64,000 bases of DNA from Novipirellula caenicola (GTDB lineage: Bacteria > Planctomycetota > Planctomycetia > Pirellulales > Pirellulaceae): assembly GCF_039545035.1 (NCBI RefSeq), contig NZ_BAABRO010000001.1, positions 1 to 64,000 of the forward strand, written 5' to 3'. The notes under the pieces were generated by a model. That model ran no database searches. It was not told the origin of the DNA and saw only the letters and a program-made list of their open reading frames with translations. A program made the translations under genes and the position numbers. Positions 45,949 to 55,113 of this stretch are shown piece after piece. Numbering within the stretch: the first letter of the stretch is position 1; each line of letters begins with the position of its first letter.

Positions 45949-46578
45949 ATGAACGATTCATGCTCAAGTACCCTCCTGTTGTTATCGCTCGTCGTCGCAT
46001 GTGCGAGCGGGTGCAGCGCAGCAGCCGGCTTTGGGTTTGGCCGCACCGTTTCAAACGATCAAACTGGGGTGGTAGAGCCAACCGAACAGATCCAGCCAAA
46101 CGCGATAGCGGACTCGCAAGCCACGGAGTCAACCGAGCCGATCGCCGCTGCCAACACAACCGCCGCTGAACAACCAGTTACCCCCGTCTCGGCAACCGAT
46201 TCGGCCACAAGCACATCAGCGACCTTGGCGAGTTTGAAAACAACGTCTGCTACCAAGCGACCCGCAATGATGATATTGCCAAGCAGCGGTGATCTCGACG
46301 CCGTGCTGGCCGAAGCCGACGGCAACGTGTTGTTGGACTTCTATGCCGATTGGTGTGGTCCGTGCCGCAAGCAGAGCGAAATCCTGCACGAATTAGAATC
46401 GACTGCTGCCGAACACAACACCTTGATCGTGAAAATCGATGTCGACGAACACAAACAGATCGCTCGCGAAATGCAGGTCTCGAGTCTGCCGACGTTGGTG
46501 ATGGTCAAGGATGGCGAGATCGTCAAGCGAGAATCCGGAATCACTCGCAAAGGCGAACTCGTCCACTGGATGCGATGA
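45949..46578 (+). CDS. Thioredoxin-fold lipoprotein
   Basis: 209 residues from the ATG at 45949, which gives the lipoprotein signal 'LLLLSLVVACASGC' with Cys22. A Thr/Ala/Ser-rich linker (~30-110) is followed by a thioredoxin domain: 'NVLLDFYADWCGPCRKQSEI' with the WCGPC redox site at ~134-138, 'IDVDEHKQIAREMQVSSLPT' with the cis-Pro, and 'MVKDGEIVKRESG'. It would be tethered to a membrane and act in the periplasm in disulfide reduction or exchange. Confidence 0.93.
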   Translation: MNDSCSSTLLLLSLVVACASGCSAAAGFGFGRTVSNDQTGVVEPTEQIQPNAIADSQATESTEPIAAANTTAAEQPVTPVSATDSATSTSATLASLKTTSATKRPAMMILPSSGDLDAVLAEADGNVLLDFYADWCGPCRKQSEILHELESTAAEHNTLIVKIDVDEHKQIAREMQVSSLPTLVMVKDGEIVKRESGITRKGELVHWMR

Positions 46579-46653
46579 TTTTTCATTGCAGCACCATTCC
46601 CCCCGCTGCACCACGACTCGAGACCAATGCGCCGGACATGCGCAGCGGGATCG

Positions 46654-47199
46654 TTACCCGCCATTGGGAATGCGTTGCGCGACGAGCCAGACTTCGCATT
46701 GGCCCAGGTGAGGATCGTCGGGTTCTTGTTTGCGCATCGCATCACGAATTCGTAACGCAGCGGCTAAATCCTGGACAAGTCCATAACGGTTAACGTCCTC
46801 AGCAGTGAACGCCTCGGGGATTGGGCCGCAATTGGTGAGCGTGCTGTTGCCGAAATAGGAATCCATGATGTCGTAACCACAGAATGTGAAACCAGCCGGT
46901 ATGGATTCCGAACCGTCTGGGTGTTCGTGTGCTGCAATCAGTTGATGCAACAAGGGATCAAGCGGTTGACGATTGAGCAAATAGTCGCCGTCGCGGAACA
47001 GTTCAGTGCGAAAGTCCTCGTGGACGTTGTACTGCCAGTCGTCGTCGCGAAGTTCCGTGATCACATCGGGGCACATCATTGAGTCAAGCGTCACGAGTTC
47101 GGCGATGTCGTGGAAGCCCGAAAAGTGACGATAACGATCCCACCGATCGGTGAGGTCGGGCGTGAATCGTTCACGTAGCGTGTAGAGCCAGCCAGTCAT
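46654..47199 (-). CDS. Unknown soluble protein
   Basis: 181 residues with an ATG start and no signal or helix. 'LTDRWDRYRHFSGFHDIAEL', 'ITELRDDDWQYNVHEDFRTELF', 'PAGFTFCGYDIMDSYFGNST' and a helical Arg-rich end. The aromatic/acidic pattern and small size resemble SMI1/immunity-like or Imm-type proteins, but no match can be claimed. A partial family A repeat sits 5' of the gene, as in the cassette clusters. Confidence 0.55.
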   Translation of the reverse strand: MTGWLYTLRERFTPDLTDRWDRYRHFSGFHDIAELVTLDSMMCPDVITELRDDDWQYNVHEDFRTELFRDGDYLLNRQPLDPLLHQLIAAHEHPDGSESIPAGFTFCGYDIMDSYFGNSTLTNCGPIPEAFTAEDVNRYGLVQDLAAALRIRDAMRKQEPDDPHLGQCEVWLVAQRIPNGG

Positions 47200-47257
47200 T
47201 CTTCAGCAGGATACCGGTGGACAGATAGGGAGACGGACGATCGATTGCCCGTGCCAG

Positions 47258-47400
47258 AAAGCGCCACAAGCCGCACTTCCGGCGAGTGGTGCGGTGCCAT
47301 TCGGATATCAGGATACGCTTAATGTTCACGGTTTGCCACCGATTTCTACTGGGGGTGCCATAATATTGGCTCCTTGCGCTATTGCCGTTTTCCCCGGCAA
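47258..47400. repeat. Partial family A block, copy 3
   Basis: Holds only the 5' part: 'CACAAGCCGCACTTCCGGCG', 'ATATCAGGATACGCTTAATG', 'TTCACGGTTTGCCACCGATT'. Then it diverges into a gene-free segment and a family B block (47560-47820). Confidence 0.6.
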
Positions 47401-47559
47401 ATCACAGCTCGACGCGTGAGCGAGCGACCGAGTCAAAATAAAGATTCCCTCGCGGACGTGTCGGATTGTGATAAACATGCAACGTCGAAATGCGAAAGCA
47501 TGAGATCCCCAACACAAAAACACCACGTAGCCGCAATCGCGGCGGCAGCATCACAATCA

Positions 47560-47820
47560 CTGGCTTAGAAGTCGCGAAACCATGCCAAGTGCGTTCCATT
47601 CAACCCAAGGCAGGGCAGGAAGATGGAGGGGGCAGGAAACTATTTGCCAGATCCTGCCGGGGGCACTCGCTCCATCAGAAACGGACTGCATCCGAGACGA
47701 AGCAAAAGGATAAAAGACGGAAGGTTAAAAAAGGGGGGACGACTCGAATTCAAGGCCGATCACAAACCGCCATCGCAGTCACATTTTTCTGTCGCACCAA
47801 CCTTTCTGTCCTACAGCCGC
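47560..47820. repeat. Family B repeat block, copy 2
   Basis: 'GTGCGTTCCATTCAACCCAA', 'GGCAGGGCAGGAAGATGGAG', 'CATCGCAGTCACATTTTTCT' and the doubled end TTTCTGTCGCACCAACCTTTCTGTC-type motif at ~47789-47812 (two copies 16 bases apart). Same end motif as family A although the bodies differ. Leads into the 7-bp + 8-bp tract. Confidence 0.75.
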
Positions 47821-47834
47821 CATTGTCCGCCGAG

Positions 47835-47876
47835 CACTCCTCACTCCTCACTCCTCACTCCGTGTCTCCGTGTCTC
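47835..47876. repeat. Composite 7-bp + 8-bp tandem tract fused to a gene
   Basis: Four copies of CACTCCT, then two GTGTCTCC. The minus-strand gene 47848-49137 runs through the 8-bp part and stops inside the 7-bp part, so its last residues (GDTETRSEE) are repeat-encoded. Confidence 0.9.
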
Positions 47877-49137
47877 CCACACTCCCTTCCATCTCCAAGA
47901 ACGCCTCTGCGAATGCCTTACCTGCCTGGGCATGAAACTTGGCTGAGCCGTAATAGTGAACGAAGCCGCCGATCGAGGTCGCGCGAGCCCATAACGCAAT
48001 CTCTTCCGGAGTGAGCAGTTTCGATCGGTAATCATCCAGATAAGCTTTTCTCTGCTCTGGGGTCATCGATCCGTCTGCGTTTGCGCTACCAGGGTGCTTT
48101 TTCGCCAATTGCCTGCCCATGGCTTGCACTTGCTGCTGTTTCTGCTCGATAAATCCGAGCGAGTTTTCTCGAAACGGTGCGGTCGGAACTGCAACGACGC
48201 TGCCTTTGAATTCCTCCATCGCTGCCGGCGCTGCCATGGCCTTGCGAAACAGCTTCATGCGACGGTCGGATTGGTTCACCACCCGGAACGTCCCCGGCGT
48301 GAAATCTCCATAGACTCCAATCACCCCCACCACAAACGGCAGCTCGGGGGCGTCCAGATCCTTACGAACATCCCGGATGAATTGAGCCAGCAGTTCGCTG
48401 TATTCATTATATTGCTTTTCACCACGACTATCGGGGTAAGTGGCCGTATCAACGAAGTCATTCCACCCCTGGAACCAAACGAACCCTGACAGTTCATAGC
48501 CTGCGTCGGGATCGTAGTCCGGATAGACTCGCTTGATGTCGCCCAGCACCTTCCTGACATGCTCCACCATGTAGCGATAGTTCCGTCCCGTCGCCTCTTT
48601 TCTCTGCGTCCTTATTTGATCAAGCTTGCCCCGCTCGCGGTACATCTCGACTTGTTGGTCGTTCAGTACGTAAGGGCCAGCCCCGGGTGGTCGGTAGTCG
48701 ACGCACAGGTTTTGACCGCCCCAAGCGGTTTTGATGATCAAGATCGGCCCATCGTATGACTCTTCCATGGTGATGCCAAACAGATACTCAGGACCGATGA
48801 AATCATCGGGTTTCGTGGGGTCCTCCCTGCGGACGCCGTAACCGGCTGTCAACCGACCAAATCCTTCGCCGCCGTATTGGTTCATCTTGCCATTGAGCGA
48901 CGAGATCCATACCCGGTCACAGATTCTTGGTTTACCGTCGGGACCAAGCATCTTGTCAAGCAAGGGCGCGGTTGCCGGGTCGTCTCCGATATGGTCAAAG
49001 GTCGAGATCCCTCCCGTGCCCACCATATTTGACTGCCCAGCCATGATGTAAATTTTCAGCGGTTTCTCTGCTATCGCTGGACTGATGCAGCCAAGGGTGA
49101 CATAGACAACAACAAGGAGGTTTGTAATTCGTATCAT
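47848..49137 (-). CDS. Secreted GDSL/SGNH-type esterase (sialate O-acetylesterase-like)
   Basis: 429 residues with an ATG start and a signal peptide (MIRITNLLVVVYVTLGCISP). 'IYIMAGQSNMVGTGG' is the catalytic block of the SASA/DUF303 family (Ser in GQSN), with 'GFVWFQGWNDF' providing the conserved Gly/Asn block and a late Asp/His region. These enzymes deacetylate carbohydrates, fitting the sulfatase-rich genome. The final residues VGDTETRSEE come from an 8-bp/7-bp tandem repeat, replacing the natural end. Confidence 0.9.
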   Translation of the reverse strand: MIRITNLLVVVYVTLGCISPAIAEKPLKIYIMAGQSNMVGTGGISTFDHIGDDPATAPLLDKMLGPDGKPRICDRVWISSLNGKMNQYGGEGFGRLTAGYGVRREDPTKPDDFIGPEYLFGITMEESYDGPILIIKTAWGGQNLCVDYRPPGAGPYVLNDQQVEMYRERGKLDQIRTQRKEATGRNYRYMVEHVRKVLGDIKRVYPDYDPDAGYELSGFVWFQGWNDFVDTATYPDSRGEKQYNEYSELLAQFIRDVRKDLDAPELPFVVGVIGVYGDFTPGTFRVVNQSDRRMKLFRKAMAAPAAMEEFKGSVVAVPTAPFRENSLGFIEQKQQQVQAMGRQLAKKHPGSANADGSMTPEQRKAYLDDYRSKLLTPEEIALWARATSIGGFVHYYGSAKFHAQAGKAFAEAFLEMEGSVGDTETRSEE

Positions 49138-49521
49138 GATATCCTGCAGGTGCCACGACTGGCTGGCCCAACCCCGTGTGCTGGGCTAACCGCGTGTAGT
49201 GCTCGTTCCATTGGGTTGTAATATCGGGTCGCCAACGAGCCGATCGGGCAGCACGGTGGGAGCGATCAGGCGGTACAGTGGAGCCCCCTTGTTAGCTTGG
49301 GAGCCACGCGCTCTGCCATTGCGTCAACCGTCGGTAGATTACCATCTGCCACGTCCGTCCTGGAAGCCGGTGAAGCTTTTCGAGATCCTCCAGCTGCAAA
49401 AAAGAGCACGGTAACGCAAATGAACGATTCGCGTCCACGCCTCGTTTACATGCAAATCGCCCGAGCCATCAGCGATCGCCATCACACGATGAGGACGGGC
49501 GATCGACTTGCAGATCGACGA

Positions 49522-49584
49522 GAAAACGCCTCGCTGCAAATAGCGCCGACCGCTTGGTGTGTATTCAGGATGCAGCCGTTAGAC
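49522..49584 (-). repeat. attC-like palindrome with canonical core
   Basis: Ends in CCGTTAGAC on the plus strand: its complement GTCTAAC fits RYYYAAC exactly. The left side AAAACGCCTCGCTGCA is partly complementary to TGCAGCCGTTAGAC. About 63 bases. It marks the start of the right-hand cassette-like cluster. Confidence 0.5.
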
Positions 49585-49670
49585 GTTCATTGGATTGGCT
49601 ATGAAGATTAGTTCCACAACGACATTGAAGATCAGCTTCCGTCAAGTCGCAACGCGACGACAGGCGGTAG

Positions 49671-49690
49671 CCACGGACGCGAGTCCGTGG
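49671..49690. ncRNA. GNRA-tetraloop hairpin
   Basis: CCACGGAC-GCGA-GTCCGTGG, a perfect 8-bp stem with a GNRA loop. See also 50013 and 57342. Whether it is transcribed is unknown. Confidence 0.5.
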
Positions 49691-49784
49691 TGAATCGCGA
49701 ACCTCGCCACCCAGAGTCGCAACGCGACGGCAGGTGCTGCTGTCACCAACTCGATGCCACACCGCTGGGATACAAAGCAACGTT

Positions 49785-49890
49785 AAAAGATGGGAGGTTA
49801 GAAAATGGGAGGACCGTTCCATTCAAGTCCAATCGCGAATGGCCATCGAAGTCACATTTTTCTGTCACACCAATCTTTCTGTCTACCCAT
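49785..49890. repeat. Family B block, partial copy 3
   Basis: 'AAAGATGGGAGGTTAGAAAA', 'GACCGTTCCATTCAAGTCCA', 'CATCGAAGTCACATTTTTCT', ending in the doubled TTTCTGTC motif. Confidence 0.65.
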
Positions 49891-50012
49891 CGCCCGAGCA
49901 ACGAGCGAATGACCTACACACGCCGTCAATCGGCAACAATCGATCCATTCACGCCTCGGCAATACTTCAATCGGCAACGCTGGAGAGCCGCGGCAGCGGC
50001 GTCAGCATTTAG

Positions 50013-50032
50013 CCCCATGCGTAAGCATGGGG
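50013..50032. ncRNA. GNRA-tetraloop hairpin CCCCATGC-GTAA-GCATGGGG
   Basis: Perfect 8-bp stem. The same stem with loop GTGA occurs at 57342-57361: the loop differs but stays within GNRA, which hints at selection on RNA structure. Confidence 0.55.
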
Positions 50033-50084
50033 TTACGTATACAAGACCGCCACGGAGCCGCGATAGCGGCGGCAGCAATCGCAA

Positions 50085-50345
50085 TCATTAGCTTGGAACT
50101 GGCAAAATCACGTCAGGTGCGTTCCATTCAACCCAAGGTTGGGCAGGAAGATGAAGGGGGCAGGAAAATTTTTGATCTACCCTGCCGGCGGTACTCTTTC
50201 CGTCGCAAACGGCCTGCACCCGAGATTAAGCGACAGGTTAAAAGATGAAAGGTTAGAAAATGATGAAAACTCTAATTCGTGTCCAATCGCAGACCGCCAT
50301 CGCAGTCACATTTTTCTGTCGTACCAATCTTTCTGTCGATCTATC
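50085..50345. repeat. Family B repeat block, copy 4
   Basis: 'GGTGCGTTCCATTCAACCCA', 'AGGTTGGGCAGGAAGATGAA', 'GACCGCCATCGCAGTCACAT' and the doubled TTTCTGTC end at ~50313-50336. The best match to 47560-47820. Confidence 0.8.
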
Positions 50346-50857
50346 TTCAGAGCAAGGGCCGAACGCGAACCGTCGCAACCCCGACGCACTCCGCGTACCG
50401 CTAATCGGCATCGCTCAATTCGGACACGCCCCGGCATCCAGTTTCTGCCCACACCGCAGGAGACACCAGAAAGATTGGTGCGCCAGAAAGAACAAAATCC
50501 CGAAACGCAAATTTTGGGCCTCGAAACCTTCCATTTAAGCCGCCGGTGAACAATTCACGTCTTACACTCTCACCACGACCAATTGTGATTGCCACGGACG
50601 TCATTCCAGAGCCCAACTCGGGTGCGCCGCGTAGGCACTCTCCGGCATACGTTCAATCGATGGCGTCAGGCCGCATGAGGCGTGAATCGCAGTGCAAGTC
50701 AGAACGCAGCATCGCCTCAAAGTTTCTGAATGCTGGAACCTTGTCGAGATACAGTCCAGACACACGACCAGAACTGGGTTTCGAACCTAAGTTCTCGTGA
50801 ACGGGCGAAGGACTCGCAAACACACGCGAGGTCAGCCCTGCCATTCGTTCATGCATT
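50346..50857. other. Gene-free region, possible decayed coding fragment
   Basis: A minus-strand frame (50653-50856) contains 'YLDKVPAFRNFEAMLRSDLH', which reads like part of a protein, but it has no plausible start or known motif. Inverted 'CCAGAAAGATTGGTGCGCCAGAAAG' at ~50468 is the end motif in reverse. Confidence 0.35.
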
Positions 50858-51382
50858 CTAGGGTGCTACGTTCACTCCCGCTGCCGTCTGCTCAATACCA
50901 AGTGAAGAAAGCTGCTCATCTAGTAATGGTTGAAGTTTATCGGCGTGCTCCGGCATCCGCTCGATTGCGTCTCGCAATCCACGAACCGATCCGACCGACC
51001 TAGCGATATCATCCGGTATTTCGTCAAAGAAGGACCATCGCCAAGTGCAGCTACCAACGTCCGCCGAAACCATGCGGTTGTCGACCGTCACGATCGTCCG
51101 ATAGTCGTAGCTCCCTTCGGGCGCAAATCCATGAATTTTGCAGCGTCCGAAATCCTCCGTCCAAGAAGGGGTGTCGATCGACATCATCTGCCGTGTCGTT
51201 GAACCAGCCTCCAATGTTCCATTGGCGAGTGCGACAACAATGGGCTCGGGCACGGATCGCATCACGAGGAAATTCCGGAAGTCATCTATCGAGCGAATGC
51301 CGCTTGCGCCGCAGTAGACCACGAACGCAACGCAAGCAGCGACGCTCATGATCACAACCGTCTTGATGGCACGCAAAAACAT
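50858..51382 (-). CDS. Single-helix membrane-anchored protein, unknown
   Basis: 174 residues from the ATG at 51382. One N-terminal helix ('AIKTVVIMSVAACVAFVVYC') anchors a ~145-residue soluble domain with 'TPSWTEDFGRCKIHGFAPEG', 'YRTIVTVDNRMVSADVGSCTWRW' and a helical end. Two cysteines in the domain could pair. Probably periplasmic. No family recognised. Confidence 0.65.
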   Translation of the reverse strand: MFLRAIKTVVIMSVAACVAFVVYCGASGIRSIDDFRNFLVMRSVPEPIVVALANGTLEAGSTTRQMMSIDTPSWTEDFGRCKIHGFAPEGSYDYRTIVTVDNRMVSADVGSCTWRWSFFDEIPDDIARSVGSVRGLRDAIERMPEHADKLQPLLDEQLSSLGIEQTAAGVNVAP

Positions 51383-51451
51383 ATCGTATCCTCGCAGATC
51401 GGTACCGATCACCGAATACCGAGATTTAAGTATCCATGCAGTACTATTTCG

Positions 51452-51676
51452 TCAAGGAGCCGTCGTCAGAACGCCGGAGCGCGTCGCGAACACAGTCTTC
51501 TCACCTTGCAGCAACGTAAGGATCGCGATGTACTCAGCGACGTTTTCAATATTGCGAATGACGAGAGGCTTTCCTTGCTGCAACTTCACGCGGATGCCTC
51601 CTCGATTTTTCTTAGTATCCCAGCTGACATCGTAATCGACGACTGCAACGGAGGCGGAGGATTTTGTTTTGGCCAT
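51452..51676 (-). CDS. Small basic protein, unknown
   Basis: 74 residues from the ATG at 51676 (MAKTKSSASVAVVDYDVSWD), chosen because the upstream frame is not protein-like. A basic stretch 'TKKNRGGIRVKLQQGKPLVI' then 'NIENVAEYIAILTLLQGEK'. No signal or helix. Possibly nucleic-acid or protein binding; function unknown. Confidence 0.55.
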   Translation of the reverse strand: MAKTKSSASVAVVDYDVSWDTKKNRGGIRVKLQQGKPLVIRNIENVAEYIAILTLLQGEKTVFATRSGVLTTAP

Positions 51677-51769
51677 TTTGAATTTCCGTCCTAAGTGATG
51701 GTAAACGTGCAGGGTTGCGAACCAGATGAATCCAGTGCGATCCATGGTATCACCCTCTGATGATGGTCG

Positions 51770-51850
51770 AACAACACGGTTCAGCGGGGACGGGTTGCCG
51801 ACCTGCACTTAGCCAACAAAAGCGACTCGCCCGTCCTCAGATTCGCAACA
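51770..51850 (-). repeat. attC-like palindrome
   Basis: Arms 'GCGGGGACGGGTTGC' and 'GCGACTCGCCCGTCCTC' are mostly complementary; the outer ends read GGTTC and GCAAC. It lies between the genes at 51676 and 51854. Confidence 0.4.
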
Positions 51851-51853
51851 TGG

Positions 51854-52291
51854 TCATTCGCCGTCTAACGCCACTTTTGTATTCATGAAGTCCGATTTCG
51901 CTCTCCGCAATGCAACGAGCGACCAAACGCCTAGTGGAATACCGAGAAGTATCCCTGGGCTGAGGATGGGGAAGCACGAGATGCCAGCAGCCAGCCAAGA
52001 GAGTCGATTTGGGACGCCGTAGATCATCTTAACAGACCCCGCGAGTACGGTCAGGTGCGCAAATATAAATAGCAGTGTTCCAGCCGCAACGACTGTCCCC
52101 AGCAGCACGCTCCCATCCAACGCAACGCGAACGGCGTCGACGATCGTGAAAAAGCCAAACGGGACATCAGCCAGGATAGCGATCCCCGTGAGCCCCGCTA
52201 ACCCAAAACCTGGATAGCGGGTGCTGTTACTACTTTCGCGGGAAACCGGCTCAAGCGTGATTGGTGGATCGTACGGATGCGTGTGAGTCAA
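51854..52291 (-). CDS. PYDPP-motif four-helix membrane protein
   Basis: 145 residues from a TTG at 52291 (MTHTHPYDPPITLEP). About four helices follow ('GFGLAGLTGIAILADVPFG', 'GSVLLGTVVAAGTLLFIFAH', 'LSWLAAGISCFPILSPGILL'). The end 'FPILSPGILLGIPLGVWSLV' matches 'IPFVSPAIWIGIPLGVWLAL' of the 11502-11927 protein: the two are paralogues 40 kb apart. Function unknown. Confidence 0.75.
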   Translation of the reverse strand: MTHTHPYDPPITLEPVSRESSNSTRYPGFGLAGLTGIAILADVPFGFFTIVDAVRVALDGSVLLGTVVAAGTLLFIFAHLTVLAGSVKMIYGVPNRLSWLAAGISCFPILSPGILLGIPLGVWSLVALRRAKSDFMNTKVALDGE

Positions 52292-52417
52292 TGCAATTAC
52301 TTTAGTCGAATAACGGCCGCGTCACACGGGCCTGGCTGTGAAGCTTCCAGTTGCGAAAACCGACCACCGGTCCTCCGCTTGCACGCAATCGTTTACCAAT
52401 CCGTACGATGAACAATG

Positions 52418-52876
52418 CTATCTCAGTTCCTGGATTGAGGAGACGGTAAAGCCAGCACCACGGAGAATGCGCGATTGACCATGAGATTGTGGGCGCTGCG
52501 AGTATTGCTCCTCGTCTGACGGTTCAAACGGCTCCCCCTTGGTATATTGACCTGATATTCTTACGCGTTTCTGGACGTGCTCGGCAAGACTTCTCACCGG
52601 AACGGTAGGCGTAGGAATCAAAAGGACACCTTCTTTAGCGGACCGCTGCTTAACCGGTGCAGTTCCAGTATCGAGGACAAAATAATCGGCCCCTCCAGCA
52701 TTCCACGATTCCTCTGATTTTGTCCATTCCTTGTGTAGCACGACTCCTTCGAGAACATCGATTTCAATTGAGGCGGGTGGCTGCGTTTCGTCAATTTCGA
52801 CGGATTTAATGGGTCCACTTTCACAACCGACACATGATGCCATCAAGACCGTTGTCGCAAGAAGGTGGATCTTCAT
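52418..52876 (-). CDS. Small lipoprotein, unknown
   Basis: 152 residues from the ATG at 52876, giving the lipoprotein signal MKIHLLATTVLMASCVGC with Cys18 lipidated. The mature part is beta-rich and polar ('ASIEIDVLEGVVLHKEWTKS', 'GADYFVLDTGTAPVKQ', 'LAEHVQKRVRISGQYTKGE'). The last segment resembles an OB-like strand pattern, as in domains that bind small ligands. No family claimed. Confidence 0.7.
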   Translation of the reverse strand: MKIHLLATTVLMASCVGCESGPIKSVEIDETQPPASIEIDVLEGVVLHKEWTKSEESWNAGGADYFVLDTGTAPVKQRSAKEGVLLIPTPTVPVRSLAEHVQKRVRISGQYTKGEPFEPSDEEQYSQRPQSHGQSRILRGAGFTVSSIQELR

Positions 52877-53009
52877 GTTCGTGCAACTCACCATTTCCAA
52901 GCCGATGATGGGAGAACCTCTGGCACATCCGGGCCGTCGCGATTGAGATGCCATTTCAAAATGCCGATTCGCGGACTCAGGACGCGTAAAACGGGGTCGC
53001 TTTGGTTTT

Positions 53010-53440
53010 AGGTTAAGCTTTGCGTTCACTGTTTACCACCGGCTTCGCTCACATGATGGCACAAGAGTTTAACCATGCCTTGTTGCCACTGGGCCCCACA
53101 CCGAACAAGACGCGCCGCGTGACAGCATCCGGCTCTCAGCCGACGCCTCTGCATTGCCATTGCCTCGCATTCTTCAGTCGCAATCAAGTCACGCAAATCA
53201 TCGCGATCAACAACTCGAACGAGCCGTGGTAACGGCGGCAGCGATCGACGCACCGTCCAGCCGACGAGTTTAATTGGCGACCACGATCCCTTTAAGACGC
53301 AGCGTCCCCTGATGATCCAAACCCAGGCAAAAAAATGGGTGACAAAAAGATGCATCCAGTGGAAGAGGGTGCTCTCCGCTCCGGCTTTCCAATCTTTCTG
53401 TCGCAACAATCGTCCTGTCCTACATCCGCGATCACCTGCC
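53010..53440. repeat. Family A repeat block, copy 4
   Basis: 'GGTCGCTTTGGTTTTAGGTT', 'AAGCTTTGCGTTCACTGTTT', 'GCGTGACAGCATCCGGCTCT', 'AAAAATGGGTGACAAAAAGA' and the doubled CAATCTTTCTGTCGCAAC / AATCGTCCTGTCC end. Close to 57080-57600. Directly follows the DUF2262 gene's 3' end at 53456. Confidence 0.8.
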
Positions 53441-53455
53441 GCGCACTCCCTTCTA

Positions 53456-54343
53456 TCAGCCGGGGATGTCCGCCTGAGTTAGCCCCTCTTCGAGCGATCC
53501 TGAAATCTGGATCGAATGTCCCCAAAACAGATCGCCATCATCGTGCCAAAAATTAAATTCCCCATCTGGATGGATGGAAATTGATTGTAGTGTCATTCGT
53601 GATTTGAATTGATCGGCTGTCAGTGGTGACTCGTTGTCGTCGAGCCAAACGTCATTTTTCACCAGCAACAACTCTTGCACTGCATAATCATCAACCTTTT
53701 GCTTCCAAGATAGTTGTTCATCGAAAAGTTTCCCAGCGACCTCCAGACCTGCTGAGATATCTTGGGTCTTATCCGTATGGAAATTAATTCGAATTGACTC
53801 TCCATTCCAATTCACTTCCCCTTCAAACCGGTCGATTGAACGATTAAGAGTTAGATCACCAAATCGTTCGGTTGTGATCACCACCGGTTTTGCCAGTTCT
53901 TTCGCCATGTCCACGAGAACTTCTTTGTCGGCCATTTGAGTTGCTTTACCGGCAAATATCGCGCGTGATTCATCCGTCGCTACCATGACTCGTATGCGAC
54001 GAATGCTTAGTTTTGGATATTCGGAAAACCAATCAGCGTCGGGGGCGACTGGACGAAGAATTGTCAGGTCTTTGCTCACTATCGGTTGCCCTGGATATCG
54101 CCACGCAGAGAAGCTGAAGCAATGAACGTCGTAGTCGTCAGAGTGGGACCATCCTCCTTGGCCACTCGGCGAGACGACACCCTCTATTTCAACAACGCCC
54201 TGCTTGTACTCGCAATCGGCCGAATCGACTTCGGTAAGACGGTCAATACGGGGTGGTTTGAATGTGGATGTCACAATGGGCTCCTCTGGATGCGAGCAAC
54301 CGCACAAGATACATAATGCAAGGACAGGAATGGAATAGCGCAT
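53456..54343 (-). CDS. DUF2262 domain lipoprotein
   Basis: 295 residues from the ATG at 54343 (or 54364). 'RYSIPVLALCILCGC' is a lipoprotein signal. After a ~130-residue N-terminal part, residues ~155-290 match DUF2262: 'FGDLTLNRSIDRFEGEVNWN', 'IRINFHTDKTQDISAGLEVA', 'LTADQFKSRMTLQSISI', 'HDDGDLFWGHSIQISGSLEE'. DUF2262 is common in cassette-like and toxin-associated contexts; function unknown. Its 3' end abuts a family A block. Confidence 0.8.
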   Translation of the reverse strand: MRYSIPVLALCILCGCSHPEEPIVTSTFKPPRIDRLTEVDSADCEYKQGVVEIEGVVSPSGQGGWSHSDDYDVHCFSFSAWRYPGQPIVSKDLTILRPVAPDADWFSEYPKLSIRRIRVMVATDESRAIFAGKATQMADKEVLVDMAKELAKPVVITTERFGDLTLNRSIDRFEGEVNWNGESIRINFHTDKTQDISAGLEVAGKLFDEQLSWKQKVDDYAVQELLLVKNDVWLDDNESPLTADQFKSRMTLQSISIHPDGEFNFWHDDGDLFWGHSIQISGSLEEGLTQADIPG

Positions 54344-54422
54344 GAGCCAACCAGCGGTACGCATCACCCAGGACGCGTGACAGATTCCCAACTTAAAGCC
54401 GCCCGAATCGTGCAAGCGGTTG

Positions 54423-54931
54423 TCACCCACCATTTGGAGCAGCGTTTCGGTTGGCGAACAAGACTGACGGTACGCACAGTATGATAACGCCAAGCGGGCC
54501 GAGCAACAGTCCGATCGCACACGATATACCAAGTGCGGCGAAAACACGATGTCGCTTGTGTTTTATGGACCTACCGGACTTATAACCCAGCGCCACGTTC
54601 GCGACTGTGAATACGATTGCGATCGCGATGAATATCGGAACCGTTGAGAGCCAGTTCCGCAACGCAAGTGATCCAGCGATGAGCGTGCAGATGGTGATGA
54701 GCATCCAGCGAAGCTTCTGGTCAAGATCGTAATTAAAAAAACGACGCCAGCAAAAAAGCACAGAAGTGCAAAGGCCATCGCCATAACGATCGAGAAGATG
54801 TCAGCGGGGGTTGCAAGCATGACGCCGAGAATCGCAGTAGGCAGCCAAATCCAGATATACAGCAACCGATTCGCGTGTGTCGCCGATTCGCGAAAATATG
54901 AAGATTGGGGCGGCGCGTAAGGATTAATCAA
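54423..54931 (-). pseudogene. NPYAPP-motif membrane protein broken in an A7/T7 run
   Basis: A TTG start gives MINPYAPPQSSYFRES and two helices, then the frame ends at 54563 with a Ser/Arg-rich tail. From the T7 run (54735-54741 on the minus strand) a second frame carries on a normal membrane protein ('NYDLDQKLRWMLITICTLIA', 'FIAIAIVFTVANVALGYKSG', 'GISCAIGLLLGPLGVIILCV') to 54423. Adding one T restores a ~169-residue, five-helix protein. Either a homopolymer indel, a sequencing error or slippage. Confidence 0.75.
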
Positions 54932-55113
54932 TCGATTGCAGTCAAGTCGGTCGGGTAATGTTGGTCGTCAGCGGGTATGGCCGATTGATTATCGCCCCCT
55001 AACCGCCAAATACCGTTCTCCGTTGCACGGTATTGCTATCTTCCGTTGTGAAAGCAAAGAAGAAACGGACAGGCAAGACGATTTGCCCCTCGTCGTCTGA
55101 CCGCGGGTTCAGG

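Larger units (their letters stand above)
49140..49784. other. Gene-free region with repeat fragments
   Basis: Contains an attC-like palindrome (49522-49584) and a perfect GNRA hairpin (49671-49690). No plausible gene on either strand between 49138 and 50857. Confidence 0.45.

Noticed and set aside
49199-49611. Plus-strand frames between 49.2 and 49.6 kb
   Set aside because: Two overlapping frames without motif, helix or ribosome site; the sequence contains an attC-like palindrome and repeat fragments.
50760-50800. tRNA-like T-arm (GGTTTCGAACC)
   Set aside because: No acceptor stem, anticodon arm or CCA-side pairing can be drawn around it; it looks like part of a decayed coding fragment. No tRNA gene is supported anywhere in the window.
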